A stretch of 64,000 nucleotides of DNA from Bacteroidota bacterium (GTDB lineage: Bacteria > Bacteroidota > Bacteroidia > Sphingobacteriales > Sphingobacteriaceae): NCBI GenBank assembly GCA_013288685.1, contig JABDBM010000014.1, positions 1 through 64,000 on the forward strand. The letters are read 5' to 3'. The notes under the pieces were generated by a model that was not told the origin of the DNA, made no database searches, and saw only the letters and a list, made by a program, of their open reading frames with translations. Below, piece after piece: positions 1 through 8,701 of this stretch (within the stretch, counting starts at the first letter, position 1; each line of letters starts with the position of its first letter). The translations under genes were made by a program, and so were the position numbers.

Positions 1-886
1 GAATATTGGCCATCAGTCTTGAACCAAAATAGCCGCCCAAAACGGTATTTAAAACCTGTAAAGCCGGAAAATCGGGATGTGTGCGGTTTACTACCGGCAA
101 ACCCATCCGGATAGCCGATTGCAGTGCATCAGGCTTTTCGGTAAAATAAAAATGTTCGGCGGCATGTTTAATTTCGGGTTGGGTGGTATCACCGGTTTCG
201 CCGATGTTTGTCCACTCCGTATCAAATGCGGTGGTGATCAGTTCCAAAATTTGGGGCTCAATCTTCCCGGCAATAATGATAGTGCAATTTGATGGCTGAT
301 ACATTTGTTTAAAATGGGTCAGCATATCCTCACGGTGCAGGGTTTTATAAGTTTCAGTATCCGCACCCAGGCCGTATAGGGTATCGCCATACAAGGCTTT
401 ATTAAAAGTGCGGCGCGCTACCACATCATTTTTTTGCAGACTTACCTGTAATTTTTGCTGTTGGTTGCGGATATAGGTTTCCAGCTCCCTTTCGGGGAAA
501 ATAGAATTGGTTAAAATATCTTTTATCACCGGCAAGGTATGCTGCAAATGCTTGTTTAAGCTGTACAGCGTTACCAGCGATTGATCATAACCATAGTCAA
601 CTTGCAAAAAAGCGCCGTAAAAGTCCACCTTATCGGCAATTTGTGCCGAAGTTAAAGTATGGGTACCCTCGGTTAGCATGGTGTTTACCGCTGTATTTAA
701 TAGTGGTTTGCCGCCGTTATAGCGCTGGTTGGCAAATATCCATTCAATACGCACCAGCTCGGCATCACCGCTGTTAAAACAAAATATATTGCAACCGTTC
801 CCAAGTTTTTGATGCTCCGGGCGGATGAGGTTGATATTATCGATAGCCCTGAATTCGGGGGCGGTTTTCCTGTGTAGTTGGTTCAT
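1..886 (-). CDS. M16 family peptidase-like protein, non-catalytic subunit (C-terminus cut by window edge)
   Basis: This reading frame starts at an ATG (position 886, protein begins MNQLHRKTAPEF) and stays open to the left edge, giving about 295 codons of an incomplete protein. It has M16 (insulinase/pitrilysin-like) features: a DAELVRIEW strand near the start, TEGTHTLTSAQIADKVDFYGA in the place of the active-site helix, and a second-half segment with QSAIRMGLPVVNRTHPDF and GGYFGSRLMANI. The HxxEH zinc motif is absent, so this should be the inactive partner of a two-subunit M16 protease. The active partner is the next gene upstream on the same strand, 110 bp away. This matches the paired arrangement known for bacterial M16B proteases. 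The class call is strong; the substrate is unknown. Confidence 0.85.
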   Translation of the reverse strand, partial: MNQLHRKTAPEFRAIDNINLIRPEHQKLGNGCNIFCFNSGDAELVRIEWIFANQRYNGGKPLLNTAVNTMLTEGTHTLTSAQIADKVDFYGAFLQVDYGYDQSLVTLYSLNKHLQHTLPVIKDILTNSIFPERELETYIRNQQQKLQVSLQKNDVVARRTFNKALYGDTLYGLGADTETYKTLHREDMLTHFKQMYQPSNCTIIIAGKIEPQILELITTAFDTEWTNIGETGDTTQPEIKHAAEHFYFTEKPDALQSAIRMGLPVVNRTHPDFPALQVLNTVLGGYFGSRLMANI

Positions 887-900
887 TAGTTCATTGGTTG

Positions 901-997
901 ACTCGAATTTTTGGAATTAATTGAATTAACTGAATTTGTTCCGCTAATTTTCAATCTTTTAAATTCCAAAAATTCTTAAATTCCATAAATTCGAGTT
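901..997. repeat. Intergenic inverted repeat, family A copy 1
   Basis: The left arm begins ACTCGAATTTTTGGAATTAA (901-920) and the right arm ends AATTCCATAAATTCGAGTT (about 979-997), with about 58 bases between them. It fills the gap between the two M16 genes, and its right arm touches the stop codon of the catalytic subunit. Related copies lie at 8453-8538 and 18683-18782, so it is a dispersed element and not only a local terminator. Confidence 0.8.
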
Positions 998-2237
998 AGG
1001 CTTTCTCCGCCAAATAAATCATTGTTGATGAATTATCCTTGCGGAACATTTTATTGGCCAGCTCTTTTATTTGTGCTGCTGTTACGGCCAGGTATTTTTC
1101 GGTTTCGTGGTTTAGCATATCAGCATCGCCTAACAGCTCAAACTGCGCCAGGTTCATTGCTTTATCCAGCAAAGCCATCTCCGAAAATATCATGGTCGAC
1201 TCGGTTTTGTTTTGCACTTTGGTAAGTTCCGCAACCGGCACATCTATCGTTTTCAACACTTCCAATTCCTCCCAAATGGCGGCTTCGGCTTGTTCAATGG
1301 TTATATTTTCAAGTGGTTTGCCTTCAAATACAAACAGGCCCTTATCCAAACTGCCGGTCATATAAGCATGCACTTCGCTAAATATTTGTTTTTCTTTAAC
1401 CAAATTTCGGTACAAACGCGATGAACTGCCGCGGGAGAGAATATCAGACATCAATTCAGCCACGTAATACGATTCATCCAAACGGTCGGCCATCTGGAAG
1501 GCAATGTATACGTCATCCAGGGGAACCTTTGCGGTAACGGTTAAGCGGCGTTCTTCGTGTTGCTCGGCTTCCTGAGGTAAATTGCGGTGATATTTTTCAC
1601 CTGCCGGTATCGGCACGAACCATTTTTCCGCCAGTTGCTTAACATCTTCGGTTTTTACATTACCTCCTACTACCATAATGGCGTTTTGCGGATTGTAATG
1701 TTTTTTGAAGAAGGCTTTTACATCCTCCATTTTTGCATCCTCAATATGCTTCAACTCCTTGCCGATAGTAGCCCATTGATAAGAGTGCGTTTTATACGCC
1801 AGAGGCCGCAATTTGAGCCAAACATCGCCGTAAGGCTGATTTAAATAGCGTTGCTTAAACTCTTCAATCACTACGGCGCGCTGCACATCCAAACTTTTTT
1901 TACTGAAAGCCAGGCTCAGCATGCGGTCGCTTTCGAGCCAAAAGGCAGTTTCGATATTTGCTGATGGCAGGGTGATGTAGTAGTTGGTAATATCGTTACT
2001 GGTGAAAGCGTTGTTCTCCCCTCCTACCCGTTGCAAAGGCTGGTCGTAATCAGGAATGTTTACCGAACCACCAAACATCAGGTGCTCAAAAAGGTGGGCA
2101 AAACCGGTTTGCTCCGGGTTTTCGTCGCGGGCGCCAACATCATATAATATATTAAGCACCGCCATCGGTGTAGTATTATCTTCGTGCACAATAACCCGCA
2201 GGCCGTTGCTTAATGTAAAGCGATTGAATTTAACCAT
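996..2237 (-). CDS. M16 family zinc metallopeptidase, catalytic subunit
   Basis: This 413-residue protein is of the pitrilysin/insulinase M16B class. The inverted zinc motif HLFEH lies at residues 48-52, and the expected downstream Glu ligand is in AVVIEEF near residues 125-126. The C-terminal half carries the M16 R/Y substrate-tail region (ILSRGSSSRLYRNL). No signal peptide is visible, so it is probably cytoplasmic or periplasm-facing only if exported by another route. It lies 110 bp upstream of the inactive M16 subunit on the same strand, and the two likely form a heterodimeric clamshell protease for short or unfolded peptides. The ATG at 2237 begins with the usual M16 first strand (FTLSNGLRVIVHED). 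Confidence 0.92.
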   Translation of the reverse strand: MVKFNRFTLSNGLRVIVHEDNTTPMAVLNILYDVGARDENPEQTGFAHLFEHLMFGGSVNIPDYDQPLQRVGGENNAFTSNDITNYYITLPSANIETAFWLESDRMLSLAFSKKSLDVQRAVVIEEFKQRYLNQPYGDVWLKLRPLAYKTHSYQWATIGKELKHIEDAKMEDVKAFFKKHYNPQNAIMVVGGNVKTEDVKQLAEKWFVPIPAGEKYHRNLPQEAEQHEERRLTVTAKVPLDDVYIAFQMADRLDESYYVAELMSDILSRGSSSRLYRNLVKEKQIFSEVHAYMTGSLDKGLFVFEGKPLENITIEQAEAAIWEELEVLKTIDVPVAELTKVQNKTESTMIFSEMALLDKAMNLAQFELLGDADMLNHETEKYLAVTAAQIKELANKMFRKDNSSTMIYLAEKA

Positions 2238-2290
2238 GTATTAAACTTATTTAAAACGGAAAGCAAAGGTAGAATTTTTGTTGATAGCGA

Positions 2291-2382
2291 TTCAATTTGA
2301 AAATGTGTTAATTTGATGATTTGAAAACTATGGACAAATTCCATAATTTTCAAATTCTCACATCTTCAAATTTTCAAATTAA
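2291..2382. repeat. Intergenic AT-rich inverted repeat built on the word TTTGAAAA
   Basis: The left arm (2291-2327) and the right arm (2347-2382) are imperfect reverse complements made of short words such as TTCAAATTTTCAAATTAA. The repeat sits in the divergent gap between the M16 gene and the helical-repeat gene and ends two bases before the latter's ATG. It resembles family A in composition but differs in word order. Confidence 0.65.
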
Positions 2383-2384
2383 GG

Positions 2385-2937
2385 ATGATTACCCGCGACG
2401 AACTCATCAAGCAAATAACCGGCACTATTGGTAAAACCAAGGTATTGACGCTTAGCCGGATTTTAGATGAAGAAAAATTTGCTTTACGCGATTTAGCGGA
2501 CCTAACTTTTAATACCGACAGAGATATAGCTTTTCGCTCGGCGTGGATATTGGAAAATATGTTTCTGAAAGAACCGGCGCGGTATGAAGCCGATTTGGAA
2601 TATTTGCTTTCGCGGATAAAGGACGTAAAACACGAAAGCTGCAAAAGACACTATGCCAAAATATTAATGCATATTACTGCCAAAAAAAGCACCCATTGTA
2701 ATTAAACAAAAATTAGAGCAGCTTGACCTTGAACCTGCGGTTGAGCAATGTTTCGACTGGATGATTGACCCAAAAGCCAAAATAGCTATAAAAGTATTTG
2801 CCAGCGAAGCATTGTTTAACCTGCGTGGGCGATACCCCTGGATTGAAGAGGAGTTGGCCAATCAAATTCAGTTTTTAATGCGGAACGGAACAGCGGCCAT
2901 TCAAAGCCGGGGCAAAAAACTGCTGGCTTTGCTATGA
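2385..2937 (+). pseudogene. Small all-helical (HEAT-like) conserved hypothetical protein, frameshifted
   Basis: The frame opens at ATG 2385 (MITRDELIKQITGTIGKT) and runs 101 codons to an A7 tract at 2682-2688, after which it soon stops. The next frame continues without a gap from GCA at 2689 (APIVIKQKLEQLDLEPAVEQ) to TGA at 2935-2937. Removing one A gives one 183-residue protein rich in amphipathic helices, with repeated patterns such as DIAFRSAWILENMF and KIAIKVFASEALFNL that look like HEAT/ARM repeats. I do not recognise a specific family. Either the A run carries a sequencing insertion or the gene is truly broken. Confidence 0.7.
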
Positions 2938-2978
2938 ATGCGTTATTTTTAGTAATTTCTGCAAATCCCGCTTTTTAT

Positions 2979-3037
2979 TTTAGTATTTTTTGCAAATGAC
3001 AGATGTCATCGTCGCATTAATTGCAAAAAATACTAAA
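2979..3037. repeat. Perfect 17-bp inverted repeat (hairpin)
   Basis: The arms TTTAGTATTTTTTGCAA (2979-2995) and TTGCAAAAAATACTAAA (3021-3037) are exact reverse complements, and the loop contains a smaller palindrome (ATGACAGATGTCAT). It lies about 40 bases after the stop of the frameshifted gene. The arms carry their own A and T tracts, so a bidirectional terminator is likely. Confidence 0.6.
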
Positions 3038-3128
3038 TAACCTCATCTAAAATCTAACATAAGCATTAACTACCATAAATTAAGTGTATGTGCCTGTAAA
3101 TCAATTATAAAATTGCAATTTCTACCGG

Positions 3129-3136
3129 TAAGTTTG
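3129..3136 (+). promoter_or_regulatory. Bacteroidota-type -7 box (TAAGTTTG)
   Basis: This is an exact TAnnTTTG match 37 bases before the ATG at 3174. No clear TTTG -33 box is present at the usual distance, so the call rests on the -7 motif alone. Confidence 0.4.
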
Positions 3137-3173
3137 GTAAGCAAACAAAGTCAAAACCATAAACACTTTTATC

Positions 3174-3704
3174 ATGAAAAATCTTGCTTTATCCCTACTA
3201 TTTGCCATCGGTACTTTACACCTTGCATTGGCGCAAACATCGCTCTCAGGCAAAACAGATTCAACCGATCAATTTAAAAACTATGTTTTTGCCGAAATTG
3301 GCGGCGCATCATTTTTAGGAATTTCGGCCAATTACGAACGGTTTTTATCGCAAAATCCAGGCGGGTTAAGCATCCGCGCCGGTATACCCGATATTTTTGG
3401 CGATAATGATAAATTTTACGCAGCTGTTCCGCTGGGCATTTCGTACAACATCTCCATCTCAAAAAACCATCACAACTTTGTTGAGCTGGGCGGCACCTAC
3501 ACCTTTATGCTGGGCAACGATTATTATATAGACAGCGAGTATAAAAAAAATGAACTTTTGATGGGTATAATTGGCTGGCGGCATACCAACGCATCGGGCA
3601 AAATACAAATAAGGCTAACCCTTGCGCCCTACATTCATTCCATAAACGACAAGGATACATTCAATATTCCCTGGTTTGGGTTTAGTATTGGAAGAAGGTT
3701 CTGA
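3174..3704 (+). CDS. Secreted outer-membrane beta-barrel-like hypothetical protein
   Basis: The 176-residue product starts with a clear signal peptide (MKNLALSLLFAIGTLHLALA, cleavage before QTSL). The rest alternates hydrophobic and polar residues with many aromatic residues and ends in FGFSIGRRF, an aromatic terminus as in small outer-membrane barrels. The middle contains FVELGGTYTFMLGN and a YIDSEYKKNELLMGIIGW stretch that fit barrel strands. I do not recognise a named family. It stands alone with its own -7 box upstream and a palindromic element downstream. Confidence 0.65.
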   Translation: MKNLALSLLFAIGTLHLALAQTSLSGKTDSTDQFKNYVFAEIGGASFLGISANYERFLSQNPGGLSIRAGIPDIFGDNDKFYAAVPLGISYNISISKNHHNFVELGGTYTFMLGNDYYIDSEYKKNELLMGIIGWRHTNASGKIQIRLTLAPYIHSINDKDTFNIPWFGFSIGRRF

Positions 3705-3708
3705 GGGG

Positions 3709-3805
3709 AGTTCATCGTTGATAGTTCATGGCCGCTCCGGGAAAAGTTCATGGCTCATAGTTCATTCCTGCTGGCTTCCTGCTATGAACTATGAACCATG
3801 AACTT
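3709..3805. repeat. Intergenic inverted repeat built on the word GTTCATAGTTCATGG (family C copy 1)
   Basis: The arms AAGTTCATGGCTCATAGTTC (from 3744) and ATGAACTATGAACCATGAAC (from 3784) form an imperfect palindrome between two convergent genes. An extra half-word, GAGTTCATCGTTGATAGTTC, stands at 3709-3728. The same words return at 27558-27752. Confidence 0.75.
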
Positions 3806-3809
3806 CCAC

Positions 3810-4154
3810 TTAAATGGTCGGCCTGTCCTCCGCATGTAAATTATGGCTTACCTGGTGGTGATGCAACTTAGCTTCTATAGCGGATGAACTGTCGTTGGCG
3901 TACGTTCCAAACGCATTAATGAGCACGCCTTTTATATTATACTTGCGCGAGGTTACCGCATAAACTATCGACATATCCGATGGGTTGCTTGCGCCTTCAA
4001 AACGATGAAACTCGTCGATTTCGAAATCATCAGGCGTCATTTGGATATTTTTTTCTTTGTCGTCAACTGTATCGCCCTCAAGGCTCAGGTTTTCGGTATA
4101 ACCTCTCTTCATCAAATCGTTAGTGGCTTCCACTAAATTATTATATGTTTTCAT
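3810..4154 (-). CDS. Small conserved Bacteroidota protein (often labelled phosphoribosylpyrophosphate synthetase)
   Basis: From the ATG at 4154 the protein is 114 residues (MKTYNNLVEATNDLMKRGYT). It has the conserved pattern of a short family common in Bacteroidota: an N-terminal helix, then FEIDEFHRFEGASNPSDMS and a hydrophobic strand IVYAVTSRKYNIKGVLINAFGTY. Databases often name this family after PRPP synthetase, but it is far too short for that enzyme (about 310 residues) and lacks its ribose-phosphate loop, so the label is not credible. An upstream ATG at 4178 would add MLAKATIT; the internal start better fits the family length. Function unknown. Confidence 0.7.
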   Translation of the reverse strand: MKTYNNLVEATNDLMKRGYTENLSLEGDTVDDKEKNIQMTPDDFEIDEFHRFEGASNPSDMSIVYAVTSRKYNIKGVLINAFGTYANDSSSAIEAKLHHHQVSHNLHAEDRPTI

Positions 4155-4332
4155 GGTGATTGTTGCTTTAGCGAGCAATTAATTGGCTAATTGCTGTTAA
4201 TGAATAACCATAAAACCCTGTGGTTGTTTGCTTACGGGTTATCAATATTAAACAATGCACAATAATTAATAAAAATGGCTAATTGTTAATAACAATTGCA
4301 GTAAAACTATACTTTTATTACAATTGTTATAT

Positions 4333-4340
4333 TATATTTG
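4333..4340 (+). promoter_or_regulatory. Bacteroidota-type -7 box (TATATTTG)
   Basis: This exact TAnnTTTG match lies 43 bases upstream of the GTG start at 4383, within a very AT-rich stretch. No convincing -33 box is seen. Confidence 0.45.
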
Positions 4341-4382
4341 AGACATTGGTAAAAATAAGAGCATAATGCAAAAATTGCCCTC

Positions 4383-5714
4383 GTGACAGAATTTCAGCCC
4401 CTTTTCGATCTTTCGCCTGATCCGTTATGCTTGTTGGCGACAAACGGACATTTTAAATTGGTAAATAAAAGTTTTGAGGAAGCCACCGGTTATTCCGGCG
4501 GAGAATTAACAGCCCTCAATTTTTTTGAAGCCCTTCATCACGACGATCAGCATCACATTATCAGCAAACTCGGCTCGTTATCAACTAATGCCACCTATGG
4601 GTTCGAGGGGCGCTTTCGTAATACTCAAAATGGGTATCACTGGTTTTTGTGGAATATAAAAAAGCTCCCAGACGATACTTTTTATGGGTCGGCCAGGAAT
4701 ATAACTCAATATAAAAAACAAGGAACAGCGCAATCGTTTATCGTATCGGATGAGAATTATAAACTGCTGTTTTATTCAAATCCGCTGCCTATTGTGATTT
4801 ATGATATGGGATCGTTGGCTATTATTGATGTTAATACGATGGCCTCTGAGTTGTATGGATACAGCCGCGAGGAATTCATTAAATTAACGGTGAAGGATGT
4901 TCGCCCGCCAAAAGAAGTGCCGCTAATAATTAAAGCTATTAAAAACCGGGTATATAATCCGGATATAAAAAACTTAGGCATCTGGAACCATCTGAAAAAA
5001 AATGGTGACCCGATTAAGGTGGAGGTGATTGGCCATTCCATTAACTATATGGGCCGCCATTGTATGATTGTGGTATGTAATGATATTACCGCACAATCAA
5101 ACACATTGCGATCACTTGAACAAAGTATTGAACGGTTTGAATATGCTACCGAGGCCACCTCGGATATTATTTGGGACTGGGACCTGGAAACTAACGAAGT
5201 TTACTATTCCAATAACATGCAAAAATCGTTTGGCCATACGCCCGGCCGCAATGTTGGCGACATGCGCTTTTTTGCCCGGCATGTACACCCCGAAGATAAA
5301 GAACGCGTAGTGCTTTACCCCGAAAAGGTTAAAAACGGCACTCAAAAATACTGGACCGAAAAATACCGTTTCAGAAAAGCAGACGGTGAATATGCGTATG
5401 TGCTTGATAAAGGGATTGTTATACGTAATGAAAATGGCATTGGCATCCGCATGATTGGCGCCATGCAGGATATTACTGAATTAAAAAATAATGAGCTGCA
5501 CATTGCCGAACAAAATGACCGCCTTATTGAAATAGCGCAGTTAAACGCCCACCAAACCCGCCGGCCGGTTGCTACCATTTTAGGCTTAATTAACCTGATA
5601 GATAAAGCAACTATTACTGATAATGACACCCTTGAGGCCCTGAACCATTTGGATACCGCCATTAATGAACTGGATATGGTAATCAGGAGGATTATTTACA
5701 GGACGGTAGATTGA
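4383..5714 (+). CDS. Multi-PAS sensor protein with HisKA-like helix but no ATPase domain
   Basis: The 443-residue protein has three PAS units: about residues 5-115 (LFDLSPDPLCLLATNGHF), 120-240 (NYKLLFYSNPLPIVIYDMG) and 245-375, where the last includes a PAC-type end (RMIGAMQDITELKNN). After a coiled linker a HisKA-like helix follows, with IAQLNAHQTRRPVATILGL and His390 in the phosphoacceptor position. The protein then ends about 50 residues later, so the HATPase_c domain (N, G1, G2 boxes) is missing. There is no transmembrane segment, so it is cytoplasmic. It may be a phosphoacceptor or dimerising partner for another kinase. The GTG start is used because the ATG at 4366 meets a stop after five codons. 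A palindromic terminator follows. Confidence 0.75.
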   Translation: MTEFQPLFDLSPDPLCLLATNGHFKLVNKSFEEATGYSGGELTALNFFEALHHDDQHHIISKLGSLSTNATYGFEGRFRNTQNGYHWFLWNIKKLPDDTFYGSARNITQYKKQGTAQSFIVSDENYKLLFYSNPLPIVIYDMGSLAIIDVNTMASELYGYSREEFIKLTVKDVRPPKEVPLIIKAIKNRVYNPDIKNLGIWNHLKKNGDPIKVEVIGHSINYMGRHCMIVVCNDITAQSNTLRSLEQSIERFEYATEATSDIIWDWDLETNEVYYSNNMQKSFGHTPGRNVGDMRFFARHVHPEDKERVVLYPEKVKNGTQKYWTEKYRFRKADGEYAYVLDKGIVIRNENGIGIRMIGAMQDITELKNNELHIAEQNDRLIEIAQLNAHQTRRPVATILGLINLIDKATITDNDTLEALNHLDTAINELDMVIRRIIYRTVD

Positions 5715-5743
5715 AGGGGAGAGTTGATCGGTTTAAAACGCAA

Positions 5744-5767
5744 AAAGGCAGCCCATGGGCTGCCTTT
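5744..5767. terminator. Perfect 24-bp palindromic terminator between convergent genes
   Basis: AAAGGCAGCCCATGGGCTGCCTTT is a perfect palindrome with A and T flanks on either side. It lies between the PAS gene and clpB, which converge on it, so it can end transcription from both. Confidence 0.8.
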
Positions 5768-5825
5768 AAACATATAACATTTAATTGGCGTATTGCATTC
5801 ATCTAACTTAACCAACTCAATCAAC

Positions 5826-8429
5826 TTACCCTACCAACGCCTCATTCAAAAACACAAACTTGTTATCAAACATATCCAGCTTTATCTTGCTATCCTTATC
5901 CACCTTACCGGCTAATATTTGTTTTGATAACTCATTCAATATCCGTTTCTGGATAACACGTTTTAGCGGACGGGCGCCTAATTGCGGATCGTAGCCTAAT
6001 TGGGCCAGCCAGTCTAAGGCTTCTTCGCTGGCATCAATAGTTACGCCCATATCGGCCAGGGTGTGTTGCACCTGTTTAAACTGCAGTTTTACAATTTCGG
6101 TTATCTCATCGCGGCTAAGCGGCGTAAACATAATGATCTCGTCGATGCGGTTTAAAAATTCCGGACGAATGGTTTTCCGCAACAGCTCGAACAGTTGGTT
6201 TTTGGTTTTAGCCATTACCTCGTCCTTGTTGTACTCTTCATACTCCTGGAAGTTTTCCTGGATAATGTTCGACCCGATGTTGGAGGTCATGATGATGATG
6301 GTATTTTTAAAATTCACCACGCGGCCTTTGTTATCGGTTAAGCGGCCGTCATCCAATACCTGCAGCAATATGTTAAATACATCCGGATGGGCCTTTTCAA
6401 TTTCATCCAGCAATACCACGCTGTAAGGTTTACGCCTTACTGCTTCGGTTAATTGCCCGCCTTCATCATAGCCCACATAGCCCGGCGGCGCACCTATCAA
6501 CCTTGAAACCGCATGACGCTCCTGGTATTCCGACATATCAATCCTGATCATAGCGCCTTCGTCGTTAAACAGGTATTCGGCCAGGGCTTTTGCCAGTTCG
6601 GTTTTACCTACGCCGGTGGTGCCTAAAAATATAAACGAACCTATTGGCTTGCGTTTATCCTGCAAACCGGCACGGCTGCGGCGTATAGCATCACTTATGG
6701 CTTCAATTGCTTCCTCCTGTCCTGCTACACGTTTGTGCAGTTCTTCTTCCAGGTGAAGCAGTTTTTCGCGTTCGCTTTGTATCATTTTAGCAACCGGGAT
6801 ACCGGTCCAGCGCGAAACTACACCGGCAATATCGTCGGCTGTAACTTCTTCTTTTAGCATCCGGCTGTCGCTTTGGTTTGCTAACAGTGCGGCCTTCAGG
6901 TCTTCTACTTCCTGCTGCGCTTTTACTATAGTGCCATAGCGTAATTCGGCCACCCGGCCGTAATCTCCGGCACGTTCGGCCTGCTCAGCTTCTAACTTGT
7001 AGTTTTCAATCAGTTCCACCTTTAGGTTTACGCCATCCACCAAATCTTTTTCCGCCTGCCATTTGGCGCGTAACGAATTACGCTCGGCCGACAAATTGGC
7101 TATCTCGCCATCCAGCTCTTTTTCTCTTTTAGTATCTTTTTCGCGTTTAATGGCTTCACGTTCAATTTCCAGCTGCATTATTCGGCGTTCAATTTCGTCA
7201 ACCACTTCGGGCACCGAATCCATTTCGATACGCAGTTTTGAGGCTGCTTCATCCATCAGGTCAATCGCTTTATCGGGCAAAAACCTGTCGGATATATAGC
7301 GTTGCGACATTTCCACAGCAGCAATAATTGCCTCGTCTTTAATACGCACCTTGTGATGGGTTTCGTAGCGTTCTTTCAAACCACGTAAAATGGATATCGC
7401 ATCGGCAGCATCCGGTTCACCTACCAGCACCATCTGGAAACGACGCTCCAGGGCTTTATCCTTTTCTATATATTTTTGATACTCGTTTAAAGTAGTTGCG
7501 CCTATCGCCCTCAACTCGCCGCGGGCCAGTGCTGGCTTTAATATATTGGCAGCGTCCATGGCGCCTTCACCACCACCAGCGCCAACAAGGGTATGTATTT
7601 CGTCGATAAACAAAACTATCTCGCCATCTGCCTGGGTAACTTCTTTTATTACCGCTTTCAGGCGTTCTTCAAATTCGCCTTTATATTTGGCCCCGGCTAT
7701 CAATGCCCCCATATCCAGCGAGTAAACAGTTTTGGTTTTCAAACTTTCGGGAACGTCGCCTTTAATAATGCGGAAGGCAATACCCTCAGCAATGGCCGTT
7801 TTACCTACACCTGGTTCGCCCACCAGTATCGGGTTGTTTTTGGTACGGCGCGAAAGTATCTGTATTACCCGCCTTATTTCCTCATCGCGGCCAATTACCG
7901 GGTCTAACTTACCCGATTCGGCGTATTCGTTCAAATCGCGGGCGTATTTATTAAGCGCATTATAAGTGGCTTCAGCATTCTGACCGGTTACTTTATTATC
8001 GCCGCGTAATGCTACTATTGCTTTTTTAAGATCCTTTTCGTTTACGCCATAATCCTTTAACGCGGCGCTGGTTTTATCGCCAACGGCTAATACGCCCAGC
8101 AAAATATGTTCAACCGATACAAATTCGTCTTTAAATTCTTTTAGATAACCCTGCGCTTTTTGCAGCACCGAGTTTGCGCCCGATGACAAGTAAATATTGC
8201 TCCCACTTACTTTAGGGAACGAGCCGATCTGCTCATCGAGCGTTTCGCTTAAACGATTGACATTTACGTTTAACTTTTTTAACAGGTAAGTTATCACGTT
8301 TTCGTCAACCAGCATCAACGCTTTAAGCAGATGTGCTGTTTCGATAGCCTGTTGCTGGCTACCGGCTGCAATCTCTGAAGCTTTTTGCACAGCCTCCTGA
8401 GCTTTTATGGTAAAGTTGTTAAAATTCAT
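5826..8429 (-). CDS. clpB: ATP-dependent disaggregase ClpB (Hsp100)
   Basis: This full-length 867-residue ClpB rescues aggregated proteins together with DnaK. Visible in order: an N-terminal Clp repeat domain (FTIKAQEAVQKASEIA; about residues 1-150), AAA+ module 1 with Walker A GEPGVGKT and Walker B VLFIDEIHTLVGAG, the coiled-coil middle domain (about 400-525, rich in E/K/R), and AAA+ module 2 with Walker A GTTGVGKT, the pore loop GYVGYDEGG and sensor region RPEFLNRIDEI. The coiled-coil insert separates ClpB from ClpA and ClpC. A family A palindromic element lies just upstream. It is a single gene, divergent from the histidine kinase; I see no CIRCE-type operator. Confidence 0.98.
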   Translation of the reverse strand: MNFNNFTIKAQEAVQKASEIAAGSQQQAIETAHLLKALMLVDENVITYLLKKLNVNVNRLSETLDEQIGSFPKVSGSNIYLSSGANSVLQKAQGYLKEFKDEFVSVEHILLGVLAVGDKTSAALKDYGVNEKDLKKAIVALRGDNKVTGQNAEATYNALNKYARDLNEYAESGKLDPVIGRDEEIRRVIQILSRRTKNNPILVGEPGVGKTAIAEGIAFRIIKGDVPESLKTKTVYSLDMGALIAGAKYKGEFEERLKAVIKEVTQADGEIVLFIDEIHTLVGAGGGEGAMDAANILKPALARGELRAIGATTLNEYQKYIEKDKALERRFQMVLVGEPDAADAISILRGLKERYETHHKVRIKDEAIIAAVEMSQRYISDRFLPDKAIDLMDEAASKLRIEMDSVPEVVDEIERRIMQLEIEREAIKREKDTKREKELDGEIANLSAERNSLRAKWQAEKDLVDGVNLKVELIENYKLEAEQAERAGDYGRVAELRYGTIVKAQQEVEDLKAALLANQSDSRMLKEEVTADDIAGVVSRWTGIPVAKMIQSEREKLLHLEEELHKRVAGQEEAIEAISDAIRRSRAGLQDKRKPIGSFIFLGTTGVGKTELAKALAEYLFNDEGAMIRIDMSEYQERHAVSRLIGAPPGYVGYDEGGQLTEAVRRKPYSVVLLDEIEKAHPDVFNILLQVLDDGRLTDNKGRVVNFKNTIIIMTSNIGSNIIQENFQEYEEYNKDEVMAKTKNQLFELLRKTIRPEFLNRIDEIIMFTPLSRDEITEIVKLQFKQVQHTLADMGVTIDASEEALDWLAQLGYDPQLGARPLKRVIQKRILNELSKQILAGKVDKDSKIKLDMFDNKFVFLNEALVG

Positions 8430-8452
8430 GATGTGTCTTTTTATGTATGAAC

Positions 8453-8538
8453 CGGAATTTTTGGAATTAGCAGAATTTTTAGAATTCAGTTAGTTTCTTC
8501 AAATTCCATAAATTCTTTAATTCCCCCAAATTCGAGTT
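8453..8538. repeat. Intergenic inverted repeat, family A copy 2
   Basis: The left arm has CGGAATTTTTGGAATTAG (8453-8470). The right arm has AAATTCCATAAATTCTTTAA followed by CCCCCAAATTCGAGTT, ending at 8538. It lies in the 5' region of clpB, about 24 bases upstream of the ATG, so it would be part of the leader or the promoter region. Confidence 0.75.
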
Positions 8539-8668
8539 CAGGCATCATCCTCAAATCACCTGCCACTGTTTTCCAAACGATAAATTGTCATTCCAAAACA
8601 AATTCACAGGTTATTTTGTCATAGCGCTGATATCGTGGTTTTTATTACAAAACTTAATTAAATAATTA

Positions 8669-8676
8669 TATTTTTG
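8669..8676 (+). promoter_or_regulatory. Bacteroidota-type -7 box (TATTTTTG)
   Basis: This TAnnTTTG match lies 26 bases before the TTG start of the histidine kinase gene, in an AT-rich stretch. Confidence 0.4.
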
Positions 8677-8701
8677 CTCAACCTATGTAATATTAAACAA
8701 T

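Noticed and set aside
2682..2688. Programmed frameshifting as the explanation of the A7 site in the helical-repeat gene
   Set aside because: The run is short for known slippage sites, no stimulatory structure follows, and three other genes show the same one-base pattern, so sequence error is more likely.
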